A DNA stretch of 64,000 bases from Nocardia anaemiae NBRC 100462 (lineage in GTDB: Bacteria; Actinomycetota; Actinomycetes; Mycobacteriales; Mycobacteriaceae). The notes under the pieces are model-generated. The model made no database searches. It was not told the origin of the DNA and worked only from the letters and a program-made list of their open reading frames with translations. Both the position numbers and the translations under genes were made by a program. This document shows, piece after piece, positions 23,441 through 32,028 of this stretch (positions are counted from its first letter, which is position 1; each line of letters begins with the position of its first letter). The stretch lies in contig NZ_BDAZ01000068.1 in assembly GCF_001612725.1 (NCBI RefSeq), positions 1 to 64,000 on the forward strand, in the 5' to 3' direction.

Positions 23441-24994
23441 CTAAGGCTGCCGTGCGAAGGCGGCCTCTGCCGCGGGCACAGCCGCCGCACGGTCCTCGGG
23501 GACGAGGCCGATCCGGGTGCGGCGGTCCAGCAGGTCGTCGATGTCGAGGGCGCCTTCGTGAGTGATCGCGAAGGCGAATTCGGCTGCGATGACGTCGATT
23601 CCGGGCGCGACCGGCTCGGCGAGGCCGGGATTCCGGTCGGCCGGTTCGAGTACGGACGCGGACTCGCTGCCGTAGCGCTCTACCAGCACGGTCGCAGCGT
23701 TGATGCGGTCGCGTGCGGCACCGGAGACCGCGCCCACCAACGGAAGTCGCTTGGTTCGGCACGGCCCAGCGGTCAGGTTGCCGCGCGCGATCGCCGCATC
23801 GACGGCGTCCTCGGCCATCTGGCGGTAGGTGGTGAGTTTGCCGCCGACAATGGTGATGACGCCGGTTGGGGAGTGCAGGACCGCGTGCTGGCGGGAGATA
23901 TCGGCGGTGCTGTTGTCGGCGGTCCGCAGCAGTGGGCGCAGTCCGGCGTAGGTGCCGCGAATATCCTTGCGGGTCAATGGCTCTCGGAGTGCGGTATTGA
24001 TGGTGTCGAGGAGGAAATCGATTTCGGCGTCGGTGGGCTTCGGCTCATCGGGAACCGGGCCGGGGGCATCCTCATCGGTGAGCCCGAGATAGACCCGGCC
24101 GTGCGCGGCGGGGAAGGCGAAGACGAAGCGGCTGGTGCTGTCGGGTACCGGGACGGTCAGCGAAGCGGTCAGTCCGTCGAATGATTCGGCATCGAAAACG
24201 AGATGGGTGCCGCGACTCGGGCGCAGTTCGATGCTCGGGTCGACCTGATCGGCCCAGACGCCGGTGGCATTGATGACCGTGCGGGTCCGGACGGTCATGG
24301 CGGCACCGGTCAAGGTATCGCGCAGGGTTGCCGAATCTCCGGCCACATCAAGGGCTTCCACGCGAGTGAGGATCGTCGCGCCGTGTGCTGCCGCAGTGCG
24401 AGCCAGCGCTACCACCAGTCGCGCATCGTCCACGAGCTGCCCATCCCACGACTGCAAGCCGCCACGCAATCCGTCGCGACGCACGGTCGGCGCCAACCGC
24501 AGCGCCTCGGCGGTGGCGACCCGACGCGAACGCGGCAGTGTCGCAGGGGAAGTGCCCGCGCTGCGGCGCAGTACATCCCCGGCGACGAAGCCCGCGCGGA
24601 TCAAAGTCCGTTGTGCGATACCGACTTCCGGGAGCAGCGGCACCAGCTGTGGCAGCGGGCGGACGAGATGCGGTGCGGTGGTGGTGAGCAGAATCCCCCG
24701 TTCGACCGCGCTTTCGTGGGCGATGCCGACCTGCCCGCTGGCGAGATATCGGAGTCCGCCGTGCACCAGCTTCGAACTCCACCGGCTCGTGCCGAATGCC
24801 AGATCGTGGCGCTCCACCAGCACGGTCCGCAGTCCGCGTGCCGCGGCATCGAGCGCCGCACCGGCTCCGGTCACGCCGCCGCCGATGACCAGCACATCGA
24901 TGTCGACGCCGTCTCCGAGCAGCTGCAGTTCACGGTTGCGGCGTGCGGCATCGAGCGCGGAATTCCCGTGGACGTCAGCCGAATTCGCAGTCAT
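23441..24994 (-). CDS. glpD: Glycerol-3-phosphate dehydrogenase, FAD-dependent
   Basis: 517-residue GlpD. The FAD-binding Rossmann motif is VLVIGGGVTGAGAALDAAARG; family blocks FGTSRWSSKLVHGGLRYL, RPSRGTHLVFDAE and VGGKLTTYRQMAEDAVD are intact, and the C-terminal helical domain ends near RRTRIGLVPEDR. It oxidises sn-glycerol-3-P to DHAP at the membrane, passing electrons to quinone. Start: the ATG at 24994 is preceded by AAAGGG with 6-base spacing and gives the same N-terminus as mycobacterial GlpD1; an in-frame ATG at 25057 overlaps the upstream TetR stop (ATGA) and is an alternative. The order glpD-TetR / FAD oxidase-DagK is that of M. tuberculosis Rv2249c-Rv2252. Confidence 0.95.
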   Translation of the reverse strand: MTANSADVHGNSALDAARRNRELQLLGDGVDIDVLVIGGGVTGAGAALDAAARGLRTVLVERHDLAFGTSRWSSKLVHGGLRYLASGQVGIAHESAVERGILLTTTAPHLVRPLPQLVPLLPEVGIAQRTLIRAGFVAGDVLRRSAGTSPATLPRSRRVATAEALRLAPTVRRDGLRGGLQSWDGQLVDDARLVVALARTAAAHGATILTRVEALDVAGDSATLRDTLTGAAMTVRTRTVINATGVWADQVDPSIELRPSRGTHLVFDAESFDGLTASLTVPVPDSTSRFVFAFPAAHGRVYLGLTDEDAPGPVPDEPKPTDAEIDFLLDTINTALREPLTRKDIRGTYAGLRPLLRTADNSTADISRQHAVLHSPTGVITIVGGKLTTYRQMAEDAVDAAIARGNLTAGPCRTKRLPLVGAVSGAARDRINAATVLVERYGSESASVLEPADRNPGLAEPVAPGIDVIAAEFAFAITHEGALDIDDLLDRRTRIGLVPEDRAAAVPAAEAAFARQP

Positions 24995-25053
24995 CACAAT
25001 CCCTTTCGGTGGCGAAGCTCGCCGAGGTAATCGGTCGTTCCGGTCGGGCTTTG

Positions 25054-25662
25054 TCATTGCGGCTTCTCCAGGGGAGCCAGATAGCCGTCGATCGCGCGAC
25101 CCAATTCGGCATCCAGCGCGGCCCCGGCCAGCAGCGGCGCGACCGTACCGGCCGACTGCACCGCCGACTGGGCGATGAGCAGCAGCATGGTCGCCATCTG
25201 TTCCGGCTCGCCCGCGCGAATCGTGCCGTCCCGGTGGCCCGCTCGGATGCCCGCACTGAACAGCTCGATCAGTGCGCGCTGGTTGCGGCCGAGGCGGCCG
25301 AAAACGTAGGTGAGCATCAGATCGGTATCGGTGCGGAAGATCTTGCCGAACAACGGATTCGACCGAATCGTCGCCGCACCCGCGACCACCCCCGCGACCA
25401 GCCGGGTGCGCGCATTGCCCGCGGCGGGCATGGTGTCGGCGATGATCGCGCGCAGTTCGCGCACCAGCAGCTCAGCGACCAGCGATCCGGTATCGGGCCA
25501 GCGGCGGTACACGGTCGGCCTGCTGACACCGGCGCGGCGGGCGACTTCGGTCAGTGTGGTGCGGCGCACCCCGAACTCCTCGACGCAGGCCCTTGCCGCG
25601 TCGAGGATCGCGAGATCGGTGGCCGAGAGCTCGTCATCGGGGACGGACGCTGCGGAGGTCAT
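25054..25662 (-). CDS. TetR-family regulator of the glpD/FAD-oxidase locus
   Basis: 202 residues with an N-terminal helix-turn-helix (VRRTTLTEVARRAGVSRPTVYRRWPDTGSLV) and a TetR ligand domain. It corresponds in position to M. tuberculosis Rv2250c. It is transcribed with glpD (overlap or 59 bp before it, depending on the glpD start) and divergently from the FAD oxidase gene. The long palindrome at 25719-25753 between the two divergent genes is its probable operator. Ligand unknown; a glycerol-phosphate or lipid-related effector would fit the neighbours. Confidence 0.9.
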   Translation of the reverse strand: MTSAASVPDDELSATDLAILDAARACVEEFGVRRTTLTEVARRAGVSRPTVYRRWPDTGSLVAELLVRELRAIIADTMPAAGNARTRLVAGVVAGAATIRSNPLFGKIFRTDTDLMLTYVFGRLGRNQRALIELFSAGIRAGHRDGTIRAGEPEQMATMLLLIAQSAVQSAGTVAPLLAGAALDAELGRAIDGYLAPLEKPQ

Positions 25663-25718
25663 CGGGTATCACCACCGGGTGTCGGCGGCACCGAAGTGCC
25701 GGGAAATGGAAGCCTGGT

Positions 25719-25753
25719 CGTTACTGCTTGACAGTCTATGTCAAACTGTAACG
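25719..25753. promoter_or_regulatory. 35-bp palindromic operator abutting the FAD oxidase start codon
   Basis: The dyad has outer arms CGTTAC/GTAACG and inner arms TTGACA/TGTCAA around a 5-base centre, 13 of 15 arm positions pairing. The right end is one base from the ATG at 25755. Repressor bound here would block both transcription and any short-leader start of the oxidase gene and could also control the divergent TetR-glpD unit, whose start is 57 bp to the left. Confidence 0.75.
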
Positions 25754-25754
25754 C

Positions 25755-27425
25755 ATGGTCGAGACGCAAGAGCACGCCGACGAAATCGGGTCCGCCGCGA
25801 CCGGTGCGCACGCCGCAAACCCGGGCGAGCCGACGTATGCGGCGAGTATGGTTTGGGACGCCTGGGGCATCCCCGCCGGACACAAGCCGCTTTCGGCTTC
25901 GGTGCGGAACCTGTTGACGCAGGTCTTCGGGGTGTCCGGTGACCCGGTGGCGCGCCGCGATGAGGGCGATGTGCCGCTACGCGAGTCGGCGCTGACGCCG
26001 ACTCAACGGGACGGGTTGGTCGCGGTGGTCGGCGTGGGCAGCATTTCGGTCGACCACCACGATCGTCTGCTGCACGCGGGTGGCAAAAGCACCCCCGACC
26101 TGCTGCGCCGTCGCGCCGATGGTCCGCAGGACGCCCCCGATGCCGTCGTTTTCCCCGCCGATCACGAGCAGGTGCTCGCGGTGCTCGGTTACTGCGCCGA
26201 GAACGCCATCGCGGTCGTCCCCTTCGGTGGCGGTACCAGCGTGGTGGGCGGTGTCGATCCGGTCCGCGGGCGCTTCGATACCGTCATCGCGCTCGATCTG
26301 CGCCGCTTGGACGGTATTTCGGAGATCGATCCCATCAGTGGCACCGTCACCCTCGGCGCGGGACTCACCGGCCCCGAGGCCGAGGAAATTCTTGCCGCTC
26401 ATGGATTTTCGCTCGGTCACTTCCCGCAGAGCTTCGAATTCGCCAGCATCGGTGGTTTCGCGGCAACCCGATCCTCTGGTCAGGCATCGGCTGGCTACGG
26501 ACGCTTCGACGACATGGTCCAGCACCTCAAGATCGCAACGCCCAGCGGCACCCTGGAACTCGGCCGCGCACCCGCCTCGGCCGCGGGCCCGGACCTGCGT
26601 GAATTGTTCGTCGGATCGGAAGGCGCCCTCGGCGTGATCACCGAGGTCACGCTGCGGGTGCACGCTGTCCCGGAGACCGTCGGTTACCAGGCCTGGTCTT
26701 TTCCGGACTTCGAAACCGGCGCCGCCGCATTGCGTTCGGTGGTGCAGGCGGGTGCCGTGCCAACGGTGCTGCGGTTATCCGACGAAGTCGAGACCGGCGT
26801 GAATCTGGCGCGCTCCGCTGATATCGGCGGTGAGCCGGTGGCCGGTTGTCTGGCCATCACCACCTTCGAAGGTGCCGCGGCGCATGTCGCGGGCCGCAGC
26901 GCCGAAGCGGGCGAATTACTCGCGGACGCGGGCGGGACTGCGCTGGGGCGGGCCCCTGCCCAGGAATGGGAGCACGGGCGTTTCGCCGCACCCTATATGC
27001 GCGATGCGCTGCTCGATCTCGGTGTGCTGTGCGAAACCCTGGAAACCGCGACGACCTGGTCGAACCTGACCGCGCTCAAGGCGAAGGCGACTGCGGCACT
27101 GACCGATTCGCTCACCGCGCAGGGCACCCCGCCGCTGGTCATGTGCCACATCTCGCACACCTATCCGACGGGGGCGTCGCTGTACTTCACCGTTATCGCC
27201 AAACAGTTGGACGATCCGATCGCACAGTGGCACATCGCGAAACGCGCAGTCGGTGACGCGATCGTGGCCGCGGGCGGCACCATCACCCACCATCATGCGG
27301 TCGGCACCGACCACCGACCCTGGATTCCGGACGAAATCGGCGATCTGGGCGTGCGCGTACTGCGCGCGGTGAAGCGGGAATTGGACCCCGCGGGCATCCT
27401 CAACCCCGGAAAGCTCGTCCCGTGA
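25755..27425 (+). CDS. FAD-binding oxidase, alkyldihydroxyacetonephosphate synthase-like
   Basis: 556 residues. The vanillyl-alcohol-oxidase-type FAD domain is visible (VVPFGGGTSVVGGVDP, about residues 153-168, and FPQSFEFASIGGFAATRSSG), with a C-terminal cap containing ITHHHAVGTDHRPW; the His run is the active-site motif of alkyl-DHAP synthases. Those enzymes exchange the acyl chain of acyl-DHAP for a fatty alcohol, making ether lipid precursors. Bacterial members (M. tuberculosis Rv2251 and Rv3107c) are not biochemically settled. Location beside glpD (DHAP/glycerol-P) and a diacylglycerol kinase favours a role in glycerolipid metabolism. The next gene starts inside its stop (GTGA). Confidence 0.88.
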   Translation: MVETQEHADEIGSAATGAHAANPGEPTYAASMVWDAWGIPAGHKPLSASVRNLLTQVFGVSGDPVARRDEGDVPLRESALTPTQRDGLVAVVGVGSISVDHHDRLLHAGGKSTPDLLRRRADGPQDAPDAVVFPADHEQVLAVLGYCAENAIAVVPFGGGTSVVGGVDPVRGRFDTVIALDLRRLDGISEIDPISGTVTLGAGLTGPEAEEILAAHGFSLGHFPQSFEFASIGGFAATRSSGQASAGYGRFDDMVQHLKIATPSGTLELGRAPASAAGPDLRELFVGSEGALGVITEVTLRVHAVPETVGYQAWSFPDFETGAAALRSVVQAGAVPTVLRLSDEVETGVNLARSADIGGEPVAGCLAITTFEGAAAHVAGRSAEAGELLADAGGTALGRAPAQEWEHGRFAAPYMRDALLDLGVLCETLETATTWSNLTALKAKATAALTDSLTAQGTPPLVMCHISHTYPTGASLYFTVIAKQLDDPIAQWHIAKRAVGDAIVAAGGTITHHHAVGTDHRPWIPDEIGDLGVRVLRAVKRELDPAGILNPGKLVP

Positions 27426-28369
27426 CAGAGGCGGTGCGGCGGATCACCGTGGTGACCAACCCGCAGTCCGGTGTCGGCCGAGGGCACGAGGTGGCCGCGG
27501 CCGCGCTGGCGCGGTTCACCGAAAAGGGCGTCGAGGTCACCGAGGTCCGCGCACCGTCGGCCGCCGAATCCATACGCCAGGTGCGGGATTCGATCACCGG
27601 TAGTGCCGCGCCGGACGCGGTGGTCTGCATCGGCGGCGACGGATTGATGAATGTCGTGCTGGAAGCCATCGCGCAGACCGGTGTTCCGCTCGGCCTGATA
27701 CCCGCGGGCACCGGCAATGATCTCGCGCGCGAAATCGGTGTGCCCACCGACGATCCCGTCGCGGCCGCGGACCTGATCCTCGGCGGCCGCACCCGCACCA
27801 TCGATCTCGGCCGCATCGAATCGCCGTTGCCCGGATTCGCACCCAAGTGGTTCGCCACTGTCACCGGTACCGGATTCGATGCGCGAGTCACCTTGCGCGC
27901 CAACGATATGCGCTGGCCCAAGGGCCCGCTGCGCTACACCTTCGCGGCACTGGCCGAGATCTCCGGCCGCTTCACCGTGCCGTACCGAATCGAGCTGTCC
28001 GGCGTCGTTCCCGGTGCACTCGACAATCCCGACGCCGACACCGTCATCGAGACCGACGCCGTCATGGTGGCCATCGGCAACACGCGCACCTATGGCGGCG
28101 GCATGCTGGTCTGCCCGGACGCGGTAATGGACGACGGGCTACTGGATCTGACTGTCGTAGGCGCGGTTTCGCGCCTGGATATGCTGCGCCTGCTGCCCGC
28201 CCTGTCGGCGGGCAGGCGAATCGATCACCCGGAATCCAAGCAGTATCGGGTCGCCCAGGTGACCCTGACGGCTCCCGGCGCTCCGGCCACCGCCGACGGC
28301 GAACCCGCGGGCGCTCTCCCCGTCACGCTGCGCGCGGTCCCCGGCGCGCTTACCGTGCTGGTCCCCTGA
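27422..28369 (+). CDS. Diacylglycerol/lipid kinase (DagK-like)
   Basis: 315 residues of the DAGK catalytic family. ITVVTNPQSGVGRG opens the domain, the nucleotide-binding GGDG motif is at about residues 72-75 (VVCIGGDGLMN), and PAGTGNDLARE follows. The C-terminal beta domain has DDGLLDLTVVG. M. tuberculosis Rv2252, in the same genomic position, phosphorylates diacylglycerol and is linked to phosphatidylinositol-mannoside synthesis. The GTG start overlaps the oxidase stop (GTGA), giving a coupled two-gene operon. Its stop is 10 bp from the convergent ATPase gene. Confidence 0.92.
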   Translation: MTEAVRRITVVTNPQSGVGRGHEVAAAALARFTEKGVEVTEVRAPSAAESIRQVRDSITGSAAPDAVVCIGGDGLMNVVLEAIAQTGVPLGLIPAGTGNDLAREIGVPTDDPVAAADLILGGRTRTIDLGRIESPLPGFAPKWFATVTGTGFDARVTLRANDMRWPKGPLRYTFAALAEISGRFTVPYRIELSGVVPGALDNPDADTVIETDAVMVAIGNTRTYGGGMLVCPDAVMDDGLLDLTVVGAVSRLDMLRLLPALSAGRRIDHPESKQYRVAQVTLTAPGAPATADGEPAGALPVTLRAVPGALTVLVP

Positions 28370-28379
28370 TCGCTGCTCG

Positions 28380-29096
28380 TCAAGCCACGAAACTGACCCG
28401 GCCTAGGCGGTCGATGGTGGTTCGGTCGACTACGACCGTGGACATGGGCTCGGGCGGCGGTGGATGGCCGGAGTCGACGGCGCGCATGAGGCGATCCCAG
28501 CGTCGGCAATGCAGGGTGAAGGAGATCGGATTGATCCGACGTCCGCGTGCGTGCTGACCGGCGCGTGCGACACCGGCGGGCACATCGAGCAGGATCACGT
28601 GCAGCTCCCGGCCGTAGCGCCTGGCCCAGCGGGCGATCATTCGTCTGGCCCATCCGAAGGTAGCGCAGTCATGGATCACCACCGGGCCGGTGCCGTCGCG
28701 CAGTGCGGCCCGGATTCCGGCGTAATGCGCGATGTGCACCACCGGCCGCCACAACGGATACGGGAGTCGACCGAGCCTGCGCCGCCACCGATTTCGCGAA
28801 TGATGCGAATCCACCACCACCGAGCCCGCGGGACCCAGCGGCGGCTGCTCGGCATCGGCTTGCGCGCCGAAGAACATTCGCAGCGCGGTACTCTTGCCCG
28901 CCCCCGGGATTCCGGCCACGAGCAGCGCCGTCCTCGCTGGATATCGCAATTCCTCGATCGTGCGTCCGCGGAGATCGTGCACGGAATCCGGTGTTACGAC
29001 CGGGATATCGGGTAGTCGCGGTTGCGAACCGGGATAAGGCGAATCAAGCGGAGGGTTCACCTCTTCCAGGCTCCCTAGCCCGATTCGATTCGGCAA
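28380..29096 (-). CDS. P-loop ATPase/kinase of unknown substrate
   Basis: 238 residues with a Walker A motif GIPGAGKST (about residues 61-69), an acidic segment VVVDSHHSRNRWR after it, and VVIHDCATFGWARR as a possible Walker B/catalytic region. This is the layout of small adenylate-kinase or zeta-toxin-like kinases (AAA_33 type). Basic residues are frequent (RWRRRLGRLPY), suggesting an anionic substrate. No cognate antitoxin is next to it, so a toxin role is not supported. The start is uncertain: TTG at 29096, or a GTG at 29060. It is divergent from valS and convergent with dagK. Confidence 0.75.
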   Translation of the reverse strand: MPNRIGLGSLEEVNPPLDSPYPGSQPRLPDIPVVTPDSVHDLRGRTIEELRYPARTALLVAGIPGAGKSTALRMFFGAQADAEQPPLGPAGSVVVDSHHSRNRWRRRLGRLPYPLWRPVVHIAHYAGIRAALRDGTGPVVIHDCATFGWARRMIARWARRYGRELHVILLDVPAGVARAGQHARGRRINPISFTLHCRRWDRLMRAVDSGHPPPPEPMSTVVVDRTTIDRLGRVSFVA

Positions 29097-29252
29097 CAGG
29101 GAAAACCCTGATTCTGGCAGGGCGGCGGACCCGCCATCGGGGCGGGAGTCAGGTGCCGTTGCGGCAGCCGCGTAATGAACTCGTCAAGAAGCTGAGAATT
29201 AGTTGTGGATTCGGAGCCCGGCCCGGTTTCGGCGGTAAGCTCTCCGGGTGTA

Positions 29253-29293
29253 GGCGGAGTCTTCGGTGTCCCTCATCCACCGAAGACTCCGCC
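29253..29293 (+). terminator. Perfect 16-bp terminator hairpin upstream of valS
   Basis: Arms 29253-29268 and 29278-29293 pair at all 16 positions (GGCGGAGTCTTCGGTG and its complement) around a 9-base loop, followed by GGTTTTATC. Its T-run side faces valS. It sits 57 bp before the valS start codon without an annotated plus-strand gene ending nearby. Confidence 0.8.
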
Positions 29294-29337
29294 GGTTTTA
29301 TCTCCCGGCCCTTTTATGAGCTCAGCGGGCGCCCCAC

Positions 29338-29343
29338 TAGAAT
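29338..29343 (+). promoter_or_regulatory. -10 box of a leaderless valS mRNA
   Basis: TAGAAT is followed by 6 bases (GCCGGG) and the GTG start at 29350, placing the predicted transcription start at the start codon. No Shine-Dalgarno sequence is present, consistent with leaderless translation. Confidence 0.6.
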
Positions 29344-29349
29344 GCCGGG

Positions 29350-32028
29350 GTGACCAGCACAGCCCCTGACAACCCGCGTAATCGTGCCGATGCCCTCCCC
29401 AAGAGCTGGGTTCCCAGCGAGGTGGAGGCCGAGATGTACGAGCGCTGGGTAGCGGCTGGTTACTTCGCCGCCGATCCCAGCAGCGACAAGCCCGGTTACT
29501 CGATCGTGCTGCCCCCGCCGAACGTCACCGGCAGCCTGCACATGGGCCACGCGCTCGACCACACCCTGATGGACACCCTCTCCCGCCGCAAGCGCATGCA
29601 GGGTTATGAGGTGTTGTGGCTGCCGGGCATGGACCACGCGGGCATCGCCACCCAGACCATCGTGGAGAAGCAGCTCGCGGTCGACGGCAAGACCAAGGAA
29701 GACTTCGGCCGCGAACTGTTCATCGACAAGGTCTGGGACTGGAAGCGCGAATCCGGTGGACAGATCCAGTGGCAGATGCGCGCGCTCGGCGACGGCGTCG
29801 ACTGGAGCCGCGACCGCTTCACCATGGACGACGGGCTCTCCCGAGCCGTGCAGACCATCTTCAAGCGCCTCTACGACGCGGGCCTGATCTACCGGGCCGA
29901 GCGCCTGGTCAACTGGTCGCCGGAACTGCGCACCGCCATCTCCGATATCGAGGTCAAATTCGAGGATGTCGAGGGTGAGCTGGTTTCGCTGCGCTACGGC
30001 TCGCTGAACGACGATGAGCCGCATGTGATCGTGGCCACCACCCGGGTGGAGACCATGCTCGGCGATACCGCGGTGGCGGTGCATCCGGAGGATCCGCGCT
30101 ACAAGGATCTGATCGGCAGCACCCTCGAGCATCCGATCACCGGACGCCAGATCCCGATCATCGCCGACGACTACGTCGATCCCGAATTCGGTACCGGCGC
30201 GGTGAAGATCACCCCCGCGCACGACCCCAACGACTTCGAGATGGGCCTGCGGCACAACCTGCCCATGCCGAGCATCATGGACGAGCGCGCCCGGATTACC
30301 GGCACCGGAACCGAATTCGACGGTATGGACCGGTTCGAGGCGCGGGTCAAGGTGCGCGAGCGGCTCGCCGCCGAGGGCCGGATCGCCGCCGAGAAGCGGC
30401 CGTATCTGCACAGCGTCGGACATTCCGAGCGCAGCGGCGAGGCGATCGAACCGCGCCTTTCGATGCAGTGGTGGGTCAAGGTGGAGTCGCTGGCCAAGGC
30501 CGCCGGTGACGCGGTTCGCAACGGCGACACCGTGATTCACCCGACCAGCCAGGAGCCGCGCTGGTTCGAATGGGTCGACAATATGCACGACTGGTGCATC
30601 TCGCGCCAGCTGTGGTGGGGCCACCGCATCCCGATCTGGTACGGCCCCGACGGCGAAGTGGTCTGCGTCGGTCCGGACGAGACCGCCCCCGAGGGCTGGG
30701 TGCAGGACCCGGATGTGCTCGATACCTGGTTCTCCTCCGGCCTGTGGCCCTTCTCCACCATGGGCTGGCCCGATTCCACCGAGGAACTCCAGAAGTTCTA
30801 TCCGACAAGCGTTCTCGTCACCGGCTACGACATCCTGTTCTTCTGGGTGGCCAGGATGATGATGTTCGGCACCTTCGTCTCCGACGATCATGTGCTCACC
30901 GCGGGCAAGGGCGGCGCGAAGCAGGTGCCGTTCAAGGATGTGTTCCTGCACGGCCTGATTCGCGATCAGTACGGCAAGAAGATGTCCAAATCGCGCGGCA
31001 ACGGCATCGACCCACTGGACTGGATCAACTCCTACGGCGCGGACGCGCTGCGGTTCACCCTGGCGCGCGGCGCGCAGCCCGGTGGTGACCTCTCGGTCGG
31101 TGAACCGCATGCCCTCGCCTCACGCAGCTTCGTGACCAAGCTGTTCAACGCCACCAAGTTCGCACTCATGAACGGTGCGCAGTCGGGCGCGCTGCCCGAT
31201 CGCCGCGAACTCACCGATGCCGATCGCTGGATCATCGATCGGCTCGAAGAGGTTCGCGCCGAGGTGGATTCGGCCTTCGACGCCTACGAATTCGGCAAGG
31301 CCTGCGAGGCGCTGTATCACTTCGCCTGGGACGAACTGTGCGACTGGTACCTGGAGTTGTCCAAGGTGCAGTTCGCCGCCGGTGGTTCGCGCGCCGAGTC
31401 GACCAGCATCGTGCTCGGCAATGTGCTCGATGCGGTGCTGCGATTGCTGCATCCGGTCATTCCGTTCGTGACCGAATCGCTGTGGCGGGCGCTGACCGGC
31501 GGTGAGTCCGTCGTCGTCGCCACCTGGCCGAAGGCCACCGGTGTGGTTACGGATGTGACCGCCGCGCAACGTATTTCGGATGCGCAGCGCTTGATCACCG
31601 AGATCCGTCGCTTCCGCAGCGATCAGGGGCTGGCCGATAAGCAGAAGGTGGCGGCCAAGCTGATCGGCCTGGACACCGCGGGTCTCACCGAACTGCACGA
31701 TTCGGTGACCAACCTGGCCCGGCTAACCGAGCCCGGCGCTGAATTCGCCGCGACCGCCTCGGTCGAGGTGCGCCTGAGCGGGTCCACCGTGACGGTCGAG
31801 CTCGACACCTCCGGCGCGGTGGACCTGGATGCCGAACGCCGCCGCCTGGAGAAGGACCTCGCCGCGGCCGAGAAGGAATTGGCAACCACCACAGCAAAAC
31901 TCGGTAACGAGGCATTCCTGGCCAAGGCGCCGGATCAGGTAGTCGACAAGATCAAGGGACGTCGCGATGTCGCCGAGGCCGAGGTCGCGCGCATCGGCGC
32001 CCGGCTCGCGGAATTGAGCGGCAAGTGA
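29350..32028 (+). CDS. valS: Valyl-tRNA synthetase
   Basis: 892-residue class I synthetase. The HIGH motif appears as HMGH (64-67) after PPPNVTGSL; KMSKS is at about 544-548 (YGKKMSKSRGNG). The editing domain (TTRVETMLGDTAVAVHPEDPRY), the anticodon-binding domain and a C-terminal coiled coil (about 815-890, AERRRLEKDLAAAEKELATT) are complete. It charges tRNA-Val and hydrolyses Thr mischarges. Start: GTG at 29350, leaderless by promoter spacing. The stop overlaps the folC GTG (GTGA). Confidence 0.98.
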   Translation: MTSTAPDNPRNRADALPKSWVPSEVEAEMYERWVAAGYFAADPSSDKPGYSIVLPPPNVTGSLHMGHALDHTLMDTLSRRKRMQGYEVLWLPGMDHAGIATQTIVEKQLAVDGKTKEDFGRELFIDKVWDWKRESGGQIQWQMRALGDGVDWSRDRFTMDDGLSRAVQTIFKRLYDAGLIYRAERLVNWSPELRTAISDIEVKFEDVEGELVSLRYGSLNDDEPHVIVATTRVETMLGDTAVAVHPEDPRYKDLIGSTLEHPITGRQIPIIADDYVDPEFGTGAVKITPAHDPNDFEMGLRHNLPMPSIMDERARITGTGTEFDGMDRFEARVKVRERLAAEGRIAAEKRPYLHSVGHSERSGEAIEPRLSMQWWVKVESLAKAAGDAVRNGDTVIHPTSQEPRWFEWVDNMHDWCISRQLWWGHRIPIWYGPDGEVVCVGPDETAPEGWVQDPDVLDTWFSSGLWPFSTMGWPDSTEELQKFYPTSVLVTGYDILFFWVARMMMFGTFVSDDHVLTAGKGGAKQVPFKDVFLHGLIRDQYGKKMSKSRGNGIDPLDWINSYGADALRFTLARGAQPGGDLSVGEPHALASRSFVTKLFNATKFALMNGAQSGALPDRRELTDADRWIIDRLEEVRAEVDSAFDAYEFGKACEALYHFAWDELCDWYLELSKVQFAAGGSRAESTSIVLGNVLDAVLRLLHPVIPFVTESLWRALTGGESVVVATWPKATGVVTDVTAAQRISDAQRLITEIRRFRSDQGLADKQKVAAKLIGLDTAGLTELHDSVTNLARLTEPGAEFAATASVEVRLSGSTVTVELDTSGAVDLDAERRRLEKDLAAAEKELATTTAKLGNEAFLAKAPDQVVDKIKGRRDVAEAEVARIGARLAELSGK

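Noticed and set aside
29100..29350. T-box riboswitch in the valS leader
   Set aside because: The hairpin is terminator-like, but I could not find the conserved T-box antiterminator sequence (AGGGTGGNACCGCG-like) or a Val-rich leader peptide.
29314..31110. Long minus-strand frames antisense to valS (and similar ones antisense to obg and to the ligase gene at 47.7-50.3 kb)
   Set aside because: Each lies wholly over a gene with intact catalytic motifs on the other strand.
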